Positions 13,989-21,988 of a DNA stretch of 64,000 nt are shown piece by piece. The stretch's first letter is position 1, and every line of letters begins with the position of its first letter. The notes under the pieces are model-generated. The model was not told the DNA's origin. It saw only the letters and a list, made by a program, of their open reading frames with translations, and ran no database searches. The stretch comes from Acetobacter suratthaniensis. GTDB lineage: Bacteria; Pseudomonadota; Alphaproteobacteria; Acetobacterales; Acetobacteraceae. Location: assembly GCF_017377745.1 (NCBI RefSeq), contig NZ_JAFVMG010000001.1, positions 682,001 through 746,000 of the forward strand. The letters are read 5' to 3'. The position numbers and the translations under genes were made by a program.

Positions 13989-15101
13989 TCAGGATGGCAA
14001 AAAAGCGCTCTGTTGCAGAACGCAGAAACGGGCCTGTGATTTCAGGCTGGCAAATGGCTCTGCATCGGTGCCGGTCAGAATGACCGTTGTGCGGAATGTC
14101 CGCACGCTTTCCAGCAGGGTTTCGCGTCGGCCCGCATCAAGATGCACGAGTGGTTCATCCAGCAGCATAAGGGGGGCGGCATTGCGGCGGTCTTCAACCA
14201 GACGGGCATGTGCCAGAATAACCCCCAGCAACAGGGCTTTCTGCTGGCCTGTGCTGGCAAGGGCGGCCTGTTGGCCCGACTGAAAATCGGCCAGCAGGAA
14301 GTCGCTGCGGTGCGTGCCAAATGTCGTGCGGCCGCGTATGCGGTCTTGTTCTCGCAGGCTTTCCAGCCGGGCGCGCAACCACTCTTCTACCGCTAGGGCG
14401 GGCTGTTGCAGTAGCTTGTCGCTTACGGGGCAGTCCATGCGCACCTGTATGGCGGGGAAAGCGCCCAGTGCCGTGCTGGCGTAATGGGAGAGCAGATGCA
14501 CCACATCATTACGCGCGGCGGCCACGGCTACGGCATGCTGCGCCATGGTGGCTTCCAGTGCGCTCAGCCACGATTGCTCGGTAAAGCGGGTTTGCAGCAA
14601 GCGGTTGCGTTGGCTCATGGCGCGGTCATAAGCCGCCAGTTCACGGGCATGCTGCGGCGTGACAGCAATAACCAGCCGATCCAGAAAGCGCCTGCGACCA
14701 GATGTTCCCTCGCTGAACAGGCGATCCATCTGCGGGGTAATCCATACGGCGGATGGCGTTTCTTCCCACCCGGCGGTACTGCGGCTCTGTCGGCCATTGA
14801 GCAGGAAGCTGCGGCGCGCACCCTCTGCCCCCGGCTGCGTGCCGGTGCCAATTTCAACCGGACAACCGTCAATTTCAAAACTGGCGGAAATACCCCATGC
14901 CTCGCTGCCATTACGGCCAAGCTGGGCCAGAGGGGCAGCGCGCAATCCGCGTCCGGGTGAGAGTAGGGAGATGGCTTCCAGCAGGTTGGTCTTGCCGCTG
15001 CCATTTGTGCCGGTCAGCACCAGAAGCGGGTTGTCGGGCTGCCAGATCAGGCGTTCGTAATTACGGAACTGCGTGAGCGTAAGCTTCAGGAGCCGTGGCA
15101 T
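13989..15101 (-). CDS. recF: DNA replication and repair protein RecF
   Basis: 370 residues from the ATG at 15101 (MPRLLKLTLTQFRNYERL). RecF is an SMC-like ATPase that helps load RecA at gaps through RecOR. The Walker A motif is in LTGTNGSGKTNLLEAISLLSPGRGLR; the signature-like region and Walker B are in TGQQKALLLGVILAHARL and APLMLLDEPLVHLD. The protein ends FASLKSQARFCVLQQSAFLPS. It sits between dnaN and gyrB, its classical place. An in-frame upstream start would add 15 residues, but the conserved N-terminal MPRL...NYE argues for 15101. Confidence 0.93.
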   Translation of the reverse strand: MPRLLKLTLTQFRNYERLIWQPDNPLLVLTGTNGSGKTNLLEAISLLSPGRGLRAAPLAQLGRNGSEAWGISASFEIDGCPVEIGTGTQPGAEGARRSFLLNGRQSRSTAGWEETPSAVWITPQMDRLFSEGTSGRRRFLDRLVIAVTPQHARELAAYDRAMSQRNRLLQTRFTEQSWLSALEATMAQHAVAVAAARNDVVHLLSHYASTALGAFPAIQVRMDCPVSDKLLQQPALAVEEWLRARLESLREQDRIRGRTTFGTHRSDFLLADFQSGQQAALASTGQQKALLLGVILAHARLVEDRRNAAPLMLLDEPLVHLDAGRRETLLESVRTFRTTVILTGTDAEPFASLKSQARFCVLQQSAFLPS

Positions 15102-15206
15102 GGCCCAGCTTTTCTGCGGTGCTCTAATACAAACACGCCAGCCCACGCATGGTAAAGGAATGGGCTGGCGGTCATGTAAGGTAGGGTATTATGCGTTGTC
15201 AGAAGC

Positions 15207-16331
15207 TCACACGCGCATGGGCATGAGCACGTAAAGAGCCGCAGGGCTGTCTACATCCCGCACGATGGTGGGGGAAGCGCTATCCGCGAAAACGAACTCC
15301 ACTTCCTTTTCAACCTGATCGGTTACATCATTGAGGTAGCGGGCCTGAAAGCCGATTTCTAGTGCTTCGGCCGTGTAGGCTATGCGGCTGTCGTCCAGCT
15401 CTTCCTTGGCGACGCCCTGCTCGGCGCTGGAGGCGGAAAGGGTCAGAAGGCCGGGTTCAAGTGCAAGTTTGACGGGGCGAGAACGCTCCTGACTAATAGC
15501 GGCCACACGCGCTACGGCATCGGAGAAGTCTTTTTTACCTACCCGCAGCACGCGGTTGTTGTTGCGCGGGATGACACGCTCGTATTCGGGGAATGTGCCG
15601 TCAATCAGCTTGGAGGTGAGGACAACCGCCCCGACCGTGAACTGGATGCGGGTTTCCGACAGGGCTACAGCAATTTCTTCCGGCGCTTCATCAATGAGCT
15701 TACGCAGTTCGCTTACGGTCTTGCGCGGGATGATAACCCCCGGGATACCCGCAGCCCCTGCGGGTAAGGGAGCCTGCACACGGGCCAGACGATGGCCATC
15801 GGTTGCGACCGCGCGTAGCAGGGCTTCGCCATCCACATCGGCTGCATGCAGGTAAATGCCGTTCAGGTAGTAACGGGTTTCTTCGGTCGAAATGGCAAAG
15901 CGCGTGCGGTCAATCAGGCTGCGCAGGGTAGCAGATGCGAGATTGAAGCTATGAGGGAAGTCTCCCGCGCCCATGGACGGAAAATCATCTACACCCAGTA
16001 CGTTCAGGCGCGTGGCGTAGCGGCCGGCACGCAGATGAAGCTGACCGTCTTCACCGCTCTGATCCAGCTCAACAGCAACGCCATCGGGCAGCTTGCGTAC
16101 GATTTCGTACAGAACGGCAGCAGGAGCGGTGGTGGCCCCTTCCCGGCTGACATCGGCCGGGACGTGTTCCACAACCTCGATTTCCATATCCGTCGCTTTA
16201 AGGCTGAGCCGCCCTTGTGCCGCCTGAATCAGGACATTGGCCAGAATGGGAATGGTGTTGCGCTTTTCTGCGACGCTCTGGATATGGGCCAATGCCTTGA
16301 GCAGCGTTGCGCGCTCCGCCGAAAATTTCAT
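15207..16331 (-). CDS. dnaN: DNA polymerase III sliding clamp, beta subunit
   Basis: 374 residues with the threefold repeated clamp architecture. Typical segments are MKFSAERATLLKALAHIQSVAEKRNTIPILANVLI at the start (key part EKRNTIPIL), FAISTEETRYYLNGIYLH, LRAVATDGHRLA and the C-terminal YVLMPMRV. It tethers polymerase III to DNA and docks repair and regulatory proteins. The 115-base spacer from dnaA contains a plausible own promoter and a GC-rich hairpin, so dnaN can be expressed separately from dnaA. Confidence 0.96.
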   Translation of the reverse strand: MKFSAERATLLKALAHIQSVAEKRNTIPILANVLIQAAQGRLSLKATDMEIEVVEHVPADVSREGATTAPAAVLYEIVRKLPDGVAVELDQSGEDGQLHLRAGRYATRLNVLGVDDFPSMGAGDFPHSFNLASATLRSLIDRTRFAISTEETRYYLNGIYLHAADVDGEALLRAVATDGHRLARVQAPLPAGAAGIPGVIIPRKTVSELRKLIDEAPEEIAVALSETRIQFTVGAVVLTSKLIDGTFPEYERVIPRNNNRVLRVGKKDFSDAVARVAAISQERSRPVKLALEPGLLTLSASSAEQGVAKEELDDSRIAYTAEALEIGFQARYLNDVTDQVEKEVEFVFADSASPTIVRDVDSPAALYVLMPMRV

Positions 16332-16355
16332 CTGGTTCTCGTTCCCTGCACATGG

Positions 16356-16378
16356 GCGCCCCCCTTGGCCGGGGGCGC
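16356..16378 (-). other. GC-rich hairpin in the dnaN leader
   Basis: An 8-bp perfect inverted repeat (GCGCCCCC / GGGGGCGC) with a short C/T/G loop begins 25 bases before the dnaN ATG on the transcript side. There is no U-tract, so it is not a canonical terminator. It could affect mRNA stability or translation of dnaN; this is inference. Confidence 0.45.
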
Positions 16379-16394
16379 GGCATCATCCCATAAA

Positions 16395-16422
16395 AAAGTA
16401 ACAGTCGGCAATAATCAGTCAA
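16395..16422 (-). promoter_or_regulatory. Putative sigma-70-type promoter of dnaN
   Basis: Read on the minus strand, TTGACT (16422-16417) and TACTTT (16400-16395) are separated by 16 bases, a good -35/-10 arrangement 64 bases before the dnaN start. It lies just after a small CCCCCTCAGGGGG repeat near the end of dnaA. This is pattern recognition only. Confidence 0.45.
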
Positions 16423-16446
16423 TCCCCCTGAGGGGGTTATGTTTTT

Positions 16447-17874
16447 TCAGCTTTCAAGCATCCTGCGCAGCAGTTCCACATCTTCAGCGAAGGCGGCATC
16501 GCGTTCCATCAGTTCGCTTACCCGGCTGACAGCGTGCATGACGGTTGTATGGTCACGATTGCCGAATTTGCGACCGATTTCAGGCAGGGAGCGGCTGGTG
16601 AGCTGCTTGGCCAGATACATGGCCACCTGACGCGGGCGGGCGACATTGCGTGCGCGTCGGGCGGAGGACATGTCCGTCAGGCGGATATTCCAGTGCTCGG
16701 CGACTTTTTTCTGGATTTCTTCAATGGTGACGCGCCGGTCATGCGCTTTGAGAATGTCATGAAGAACATCCTGCGTCGCTTCGAGTGTGACCGGACGACC
16801 GAACAGGTTAGCATGCGCGATCAACCGGTTGAGTGCACCTTCGAGTTCGCGCACGTTGGATGTGATCTTGTGCGCCAGGAATTCCAGAACCTTGGCAGGC
16901 ACGACCACCCCGGATGTGGCGGCCTTGGATTCAAGAATGGAAATACGCAGTTCGAAGGTTGTAGCGTGAATATCCGCTACCATGCCGCAGCCCAGACGTG
17001 TGCGCAGACGATCTTCCAGCCCTGAAAGGTCTGAAGGCGATTTGTCGGCGGATACGACAATCTGGCGTCCAGCATCTACCAGCGCGTTAAACGTGTGGAA
17101 GAATTCTTCCTGCGTGTTGTCCTTGCCGATGAGGAACTGGAGGTCATCAATCATCAGCACGTCAACGGAGCGAAGCTGCTCCTTGAATTCGATGGTTGAT
17201 TGCGAGCGGATTGCCGCGATGAAGCGGTACATGAATTTCTCGGCCGACATATAGGCCACAGAAACCTGCCCGGTCTTGAGGAGTTCCGAGCCAATCGCGT
17301 GCATCAGATGCGTTTTGCCCAGCCCGACCCCGCCGTAAAGGAACAGTGGATTGAACCCGGCACTGGAGGGTTTTTCCGCCACGCGTCGCGCACAGGCATA
17401 GGCGAACTCATTTGGCTTGCCCACCACGAAGGTATCAAAGGTAAAACGGCTGTCGAGCGCGGTTACCAGATCGCTGTTTCTATCGGGTACAGCCGGGCGC
17501 GTAGGGGCGCTTTCTTCGGCCTGAACAGGAGCGCTGGGACGGCTTGCTGGCGGTGTGGGGGCTACGGGGTCGCCTGCGCGGGCAACCTGTAGCTCAACCC
17601 GGCGCAGGAAGGGGACTTCCTGATGCCACAGGTCACTCAGCCGATCGCCATACTGGCTGCGCACCCAGTCGCGCAGGAAGCGGGTCGGTAGCAGCAGCGT
17701 GATTTCGTCATCATCGACAGGGCCAAGGGCAATTTTTGTCAGCCAGGTCCGGTATTCGACTTCACCGACCTCATCCTTCAGCCGGGCGCAGATACGCAGC
17801 CACGATTCCTCAAGTCCTTCACCATTGTGCAGTCCGGAAAAGGCGCTTTCGTCATCGTCCACCCCGATTGTCAT
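16447..17874 (-). CDS. dnaA: Chromosomal replication initiator protein DnaA
   Basis: 475 residues. Domain I (about 20-95) begins after an acidic leader; a Pro/Ala-rich linker covers about 105-140; the AAA+ domain has Walker A LYGGVGLGKTHLMHAIG and Walker B DVLMIDDLQFL. The C-terminal DNA-binding domain carries RQVAMYLAKQLTSRSLPEIGRKFGNRDHTTVMHAV, whose core GNRDHTTVMHAV is the DnaA signature. A GGGAG ribosome site precedes the ATG by 6-7 bases. It leads the dnaA-dnaN-recF-gyrB series and lies downstream of rpsT, from which it is separated by a terminator. Confidence 0.96.
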   Translation of the reverse strand: MTIGVDDDESAFSGLHNGEGLEESWLRICARLKDEVGEVEYRTWLTKIALGPVDDDEITLLLPTRFLRDWVRSQYGDRLSDLWHQEVPFLRRVELQVARAGDPVAPTPPASRPSAPVQAEESAPTRPAVPDRNSDLVTALDSRFTFDTFVVGKPNEFAYACARRVAEKPSSAGFNPLFLYGGVGLGKTHLMHAIGSELLKTGQVSVAYMSAEKFMYRFIAAIRSQSTIEFKEQLRSVDVLMIDDLQFLIGKDNTQEEFFHTFNALVDAGRQIVVSADKSPSDLSGLEDRLRTRLGCGMVADIHATTFELRISILESKAATSGVVVPAKVLEFLAHKITSNVRELEGALNRLIAHANLFGRPVTLEATQDVLHDILKAHDRRVTIEEIQKKVAEHWNIRLTDMSSARRARNVARPRQVAMYLAKQLTSRSLPEIGRKFGNRDHTTVMHAVSRVSELMERDAAFAEDVELLRRMLES

Positions 17875-18194
17875 TTTTGCTCCCGAGCGGTTAAGGGGCG
17901 CGAATCACGCGCGTATTCAAAGGTGATAGAACGCGCCGGTTGCGGCGCGGTGTTCAGGTCAGCGGTTTATGGGGGCTATATGCCAGCGCGGCGATGCCAG
18001 CGCGGTCTGCCTCCGCAACCGAAAAAACATTCGACCAGAATAGGCGGCAGCGTCCTGCCCGGCAACGAAAAACTAACCCTTGCGGGGGAATTCGCTCTGG
18101 GGTGCTGGAGAAAAAACAAAGCCGAATCATCTGGCGATGATTCGGCTTTGCTGTGCATCTCAAGCGTGCCGGCCTTTTGGCCCGCCGTGAGGTC
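17875..18194. other. Spacer between rpsT and dnaA (320 bases)
   Basis: The spacer holds the rpsT terminator (18111-18149) and the dnaA 5' region. I looked for DnaA boxes (TTATCCACA-like) and AT-rich unwinding repeats and see none, so I do not call an origin here. Several direct GCCAGCGCGG-like repeats occur around 17981-18005 (two near-identical copies, the sequence GCCAGCGCGGCGATGCCAGCGCGG). No open frame here resembles a gene. Confidence 0.6.
18111..18149 (-). terminator. Intrinsic terminator of rpsT
   Basis: On the minus strand a 12-13-bp perfect stem (AAAGCCGAATCAT / ATGATTCGGCTTT) with a 6-base loop is followed by TTTG then six T residues. It lies 46 bases after the rpsT stop and insulates dnaA from rpsT transcription. 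Confidence 0.88.
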
Positions 18195-18464
18195 TCAGGC
18201 GGTTGCCAGAGCCTTCACGCGAGCGGACAGGCGGGAAATCTTGCGAGCCACGGTGTTGTGATGAACGACACCCTTGGTGGCAGCGCGCTGGATTTCAGGC
18301 TGAGCAACGCGCAGGGCTTCACGTGCGCCGTCGTGATCGCCAGCAGCAATTGCTGTTTCGACCTTCTTGATGAAGGTACGCATGCGGGATTTGCGGGCCG
18401 TGTTGCGTGCAGTCCGCTTCGCGGTCTGCCGGATGCGCTTACGCGCCGAAGCGATGTTCGCCAT
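18195..18464 (-). CDS. rpsT: 30S ribosomal protein S20
   Basis: 89 residues, very basic, with the S20 features [30 protein letters not shown] (key part [11 protein letters not shown]) and a C-terminal [19 protein letters not shown]. It binds 16S rRNA early in 30S assembly. It is flanked by its own promoter (18534-18563) and terminator. Location next to dnaA is conserved in many alphaproteobacteria. Confidence 0.96.
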   Translation of the reverse strand: MANIASARKRIRQTAKRTARNTARKSRMRTFIKKVETAIAAGDHDGAREALRVAQPEIQRAATKGVVHHNTVARKISRLSARVKALATA

Positions 18465-18533
18465 GTGTTTCTGTTCTGTCCAGCACTGATATAAAAGAAG
18501 GCGGCCAACATGTCGGCCACAAGAGTAAGCGGG

Positions 18534-18563
18534 TCTGTAATGCAGGCAGGCATGTCACGTCAA
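18534..18563 (-). promoter_or_regulatory. Putative promoter of rpsT
   Basis: On the minus strand TTGACG (18563-18558) and TACAGA (18539-18534) are 18 bases apart, about 70 bases before the rpsT ATG. The leader between contains a GGCCGA-CATG-TTGGCC hairpin (18501-18516). S20 is autoregulated in other bacteria, but I see no proof of that here. Confidence 0.5.
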
Positions 18564-18588
18564 GCACGTTCGGTGTCTGCGGGCACTT

Positions 18589-19428
18589 TCATCCGTTTTT
18601 CTGATGGAGCGGGCAGTAAAAGCTCGAACGTCCTGATTGGGTCATACGCTGAACGCCTGCGCAGGCAGGTGGGCCGGGGCAACGTGGGCAGGGTTCGCCT
18701 TCCCGTCCGTATACCCGCCATGCGTGCTGGAAATACCCCATATCTCCTTCCGGGCGGACATAATCGCGCAGGCTGGAGCCGCCAGCCTCCACGGCTTCGT
18801 GCAGGACAGCACGGATGGCCTTGACCAACCTGCCCGCCGCAGGGCGTGTCAGGGCTTGCGCGGGGCATGCTGGGTGCAGGTCTGCCCGATATAGGGCTTC
18901 GGCTACGTAGATGTTGCCGAGACCCGCGACGATTTTCTGGTCCAGCAGCACGGATTTGAGGGGAGCTTTGCGGCCTGCGCAGGCGTTCAGCAGGGCTGTG
19001 GTAGTGAAATCTGGCCCCAGAGGCTCCGGCCCCATGCCGCGTAGCAGGGGGTGTGTATCTTCAACGGCGGTTTCAACGAGACCCAGCGCACCAAAGCGGC
19101 GGGGATCGACATAAGCGACACGGTCTCCCTCACGCATGAGAAAGGTCACATGCTCGTGTGGTGCGGGGGTGGATTCAGAATCGAGAACGATCTTACCGGA
19201 CATGCCCAGATGCAGCAGGATCGACACCTCGCCCGATAGGCGGACAAGAATATACTTTCCCCGTCGTCGGAAGCCCAGAATGCAGCGACCGCTGACTGTT
19301 TGCGAAAAATTGGCGGGAATCCGCCATCTCAGGTCATGACGATGGACGGTGGCGTGATGGATGACACGGTTTTGCAGCGCATTGGACATGCCGCGCATCA
19401 CCGTTTCGACTTCAGGGAGTTCCGGCAT
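18589..19428 (-). CDS. mutM: Formamidopyrimidine-DNA glycosylase (Fpg/MutM)
   Basis: 279 residues. It excises 8-oxoguanine and related lesions with AP-lyase activity. The catalytic N terminus MPELPEVETVMRGM (Pro2, Glu3) is intact. Other signs are HLGMSGKI, YVDPRRFGAL, the H2TH region LKSVLLDQKIVAGLGNIYVAEALYRADLHP and SSLRDYV. The C-terminal zinc finger is unusual: CPRC, 21 residues, then CPLH, where the family norm is CxxC-x16-CxxC, with one extra Cys inside the loop. It is divergent from ubiE with a 29-base gap. Confidence 0.94.
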   Translation of the reverse strand: MPELPEVETVMRGMSNALQNRVIHHATVHRHDLRWRIPANFSQTVSGRCILGFRRRGKYILVRLSGEVSILLHLGMSGKIVLDSESTPAPHEHVTFLMREGDRVAYVDPRRFGALGLVETAVEDTHPLLRGMGPEPLGPDFTTTALLNACAGRKAPLKSVLLDQKIVAGLGNIYVAEALYRADLHPACPAQALTRPAAGRLVKAIRAVLHEAVEAGGSSLRDYVRPEGDMGYFQHAWRVYGREGEPCPRCPGPPACAGVQRMTQSGRSSFYCPLHQKNG

Positions 19429-19457
19429 GGCTGCAAAGCAGGGTATAGAGGAAACCC

Positions 19458-20240
19458 ATGACCGACAACACTCATGCGCCCTCCCCTGTTTCTGCCGACG
19501 TAACGCCGGAAGAAACAGATTTTGGCTTCCGCTCCGTCAGGAAGGAAGAGAAGAAAAACCTCGTTCGCTCCGTGTTTGACAGCGTTGCTGGTAAGTACGA
19601 TGTGATGAACGACATCATGTCCCTCGGTATTCACCGGGTCTGGAAGCGGATTTTCGTGACCGAACTGGGTCCGCAACCCGGCCTGCGCCTGCTTGATCTG
19701 GCTGGCGGCACGGGTGACATCACCTTTGGGTGGCTTAAAGGCGGTGGCGGCCCCGCCATCATGACCGACATTAACAACAGCATGCTGTCCGTTGGGCGTG
19801 ACCGGGCCATTAATCAGGGTCTTGTGTCCGATCTGTCTTTCTGCGTGGTGGATGCTGAAGCCATTCCCCTGCGCGATATGTCGGTGGACCGGGTATCCAT
19901 TGCTTTCGGCCTGCGCAACTGCACCGACAAAATGGCCGTTATACGCGAGGCCCGGCGTGTTCTGCGCCCCGGTGGGCGTTTCATGTGTCTGGAGTTCTCC
20001 AAGGTGCAGGTGGCGGCACTGGCACCCATTTACGATGCGTGGTCCTTCAAGGTGCTGCCTGCCATGGGCGGTATGGTCGCGAAGGACAGGGAAAGCTATC
20101 AGTATCTGGCTGAAAGCATTCGCATGTTCCCCGATCAGGAGACACTGGCGAGCATGTTCCGCGAGGCCGGGCTGTCCCATGTACGGTATCAGTCGCTTTC
20201 CGGCGGGATTGCGGCCATCCACTCAGGCTGGCGTATCTGA
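19458..20240 (+). CDS. ubiE: Ubiquinone biosynthesis C-methyltransferase UbiE
   Basis: 260 residues. A class I SAM-dependent methyltransferase that C-methylates the demethyl-benzoquinol in ubiquinone synthesis. Motif I is LLDLAGGTGDITF; further family marks are VFDSVAGKYDVMNDIMSLGIHRVWK, IAFGLRNCTDKMAVIREARRVLRPGGRFMCLEFSKV and SLSGGIAAIHSGW. Acetic acid bacteria use ubiquinone for their periplasmic dehydrogenases, so the role is central. coaBC follows after 6 bases. The ubiB gene that sits between ubiE and coaBC in many relatives is absent at this spot. Confidence 0.95.
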   Translation: MTDNTHAPSPVSADVTPEETDFGFRSVRKEEKKNLVRSVFDSVAGKYDVMNDIMSLGIHRVWKRIFVTELGPQPGLRLLDLAGGTGDITFGWLKGGGGPAIMTDINNSMLSVGRDRAINQGLVSDLSFCVVDAEAIPLRDMSVDRVSIAFGLRNCTDKMAVIREARRVLRPGGRFMCLEFSKVQVAALAPIYDAWSFKVLPAMGGMVAKDRESYQYLAESIRMFPDQETLASMFREAGLSHVRYQSLSGGIAAIHSGWRI

Positions 20241-20246
20241 CAGCCC

Positions 20247-21488
20247 ATGACACGGCCTGATATGCCCCGTTCCGTTCTGCTTGTTATCAGCGGCAGTATT
20301 GCCGCCTACAAGGCTCCTGAACTGATCCGCCTGCTTCAGGCCGAGGGCATGCGGGTACGCTGTGTGCTGAGCAAGGGGGGCGGACAGTTCGTTACCCCGC
20401 TGACCCTTCAGGCGCTGACGGGAGCTGCCGTTGCGCAGGATCTGTTTTCCCTGACAGAAGAGCAGGAAATGGGGCATATCGCTCTGTCCCGCTGGGCGGA
20501 TCTGGTGTTGGTTTGTCCGGCATCGGCCAATTTGCTGGCCCGGATGGCTGGCGGGCTGGCTGAGGATCTGGCCAGCACGCTGCTGCTGGCGACAGATGCC
20601 CCGGTTATGGTGGCCCCTGCCATGAATGTCAGGATGTGGGAGCACCCCGCAACCCGCCATAACATGGCGCTACTGGCCGAGCGCGGGGTGGAAGTCCTTC
20701 CGCCCGACACGGGAGACATGGCGTGCGGTGAATTTGGCGCAGGCCGCCTGCCCTCACCCGTAGCCATACGGGATGCGGTGTTGGCCTTTTTCCTGCGCGC
20801 GGCGCGCGAAAATGGCCCTCTTTCAGGGCTGCGTGCGCTGGTGACGGCTGGCCCCACGCATGAACCACTCGACCCGGTGCGTTATCTGGCCAATCGGTCA
20901 TCTGGTCGTCAGGGTTACGCCATAGCTCAGGCACTGGCTGCGCTGGGGGCGGATGTAACGCTGGTTAGTGGGCCAGTTACGCTTGCAGCACCTGCGGCTA
21001 TCCGCCTTGTGCGGTGCGAGACGGCGCAGGAAATGCAGGCTCATGTCATGCAGGCCCTGCCTTGCGATGTTGCCGTGTGTACGGCCGCTGTGGCGGACTG
21101 GCGACCGGAAACGGAGGCCAGTCAGAAAATCAAGAAAACCGCCGATATGCGCGCTCCCGCTCTGACACTAGTGCCCAATCCAGATATTCTTGCCCAGCTT
21201 TGCGGCCATGCAACGGCCAGACCGGGGCTGGTCATAGGTTTTGCTGCCGAGACGGAAACTGTTGAAGCGCATGCACAGGCCAAGCGCCTGCGCAAAGGCT
21301 GTGATTGGCTGGTAGCCAATGATGTCAGCCCCCAGACCGGTATCATGGGGGGGGAAGAGAACGAAGTCCTGCTGATTACCCCAGATGGCACGGAAACATG
21401 GCCCCGTATGAGCAAGCAGGAAGTGGCCGCGCAACTGGCTGAACGGGTGGCGCGCTGGTGGTCTGCCCGCCCGGCCCGGCCTCTATGA
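20247..21488 (+). CDS. coaBC: Bifunctional phosphopantothenoylcysteine decarboxylase / phosphopantothenate-cysteine ligase
   Basis: 413 residues with two domains. The N-terminal CoaC flavoprotein (1-190) has VISGSIAAYKAPELIRLLQ, the active-site His in GHIALSRWADLVLVCPASANLLARMAGG and the PAMNVRMWEHPA loop. The C-terminal CoaB ligase (about 195-405) has VTAGPTHEPLDPVRYLANRSSG, KIKKTADMRAPAL and GFAAETE. It makes 4'-phosphopantetheine for coenzyme A. It is packed with ubiE and 29 bases before dut, a common alphaproteobacterial order. Confidence 0.95.
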   Translation: MTRPDMPRSVLLVISGSIAAYKAPELIRLLQAEGMRVRCVLSKGGGQFVTPLTLQALTGAAVAQDLFSLTEEQEMGHIALSRWADLVLVCPASANLLARMAGGLAEDLASTLLLATDAPVMVAPAMNVRMWEHPATRHNMALLAERGVEVLPPDTGDMACGEFGAGRLPSPVAIRDAVLAFFLRAARENGPLSGLRALVTAGPTHEPLDPVRYLANRSSGRQGYAIAQALAALGADVTLVSGPVTLAAPAAIRLVRCETAQEMQAHVMQALPCDVAVCTAAVADWRPETEASQKIKKTADMRAPALTLVPNPDILAQLCGHATARPGLVIGFAAETETVEAHAQAKRLRKGCDWLVANDVSPQTGIMGGEENEVLLITPDGTETWPRMSKQEVAAQLAERVARWWSARPARPL

Positions 21489-21517
21489 AATTTTATGAAT
21501 AACAGGAACGATCAGTT

Positions 21518-21988
21518 ATGCCTCTTTCCGGCAACAATGTGACCGGCACAGGAAACAACGTGCGTGTGCAGGTTCAGCGCCTGTCTCATGGGTATGCGAC
21601 TGCAGGGGCGGCAGGCATGGATTTTCTGGCTGCCGTGGAGCAGACGGTGGTGATCGAGCCGGGTGCTCGCGCTCTGGTGCCCACAGGGCTGAAAATCGCC
21701 CTGCCAGCGGGTTATGAACTTCAGGTGCGCCCGCGCTCGGGGCTAGCGCTCAAGCACGGTATTGTCCTGCCCAACGCTCCGGGTACGATTGACGAGGATT
21801 ACCGTGGAGAAATTGGTATTATTGTCATCAATGCCGGCGCGGAGCCTTTTATAGTAGAGCGCGGTATGCGGATTGCCCAAGGGGTGGTTGCTCCTGTTGT
21901 GCGGGCTATCTGGAGCGAATGCGCCAGCCTGGATAAAACCACACGCGGCGCAGGTGGGTTTGGCAGTACGGGAACGCGCACTTCATGA
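21518..21988 (+). CDS. dut: Deoxyuridine 5'-triphosphate nucleotidohydrolase (dUTPase)
   Basis: 156 residues, trimeric-type dUTPase. Conserved motifs are [11 protein letters not shown] (motif 1), [13 protein letters not shown] (motif 2), [17 protein letters not shown] (motif 3), [10 protein letters not shown] (motif 4) and the P-loop-like AGGFGSTG (motif 5). It clears dUTP and makes dUMP for thymidylate synthesis. Its TGA overlaps the ATG of the following ABC permease, so a nucleotide-hygiene enzyme is translationally coupled to a transporter. Confidence 0.95.
   Translation: MPLSGNNVTGTGNNVRVQVQRLSHGYATAGAAGMDFLAAVEQTVVIEPGARALVPTGLKIALPAGYELQVRPRSGLALKHGIVLPNAPGTIDEDYRGEIGIIVINAGAEPFIVERGMRIAQGVVAPVVRAIWSECASLDKTTRGAGGFGSTGTRTS

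Noticed and set aside
17875-18194. Possible oriC beside dnaA
   Set aside because: No DnaA-box cluster or AT-rich unwinding repeats; single TTATCCAC-like strings near 8869 and 29522 are isolated.
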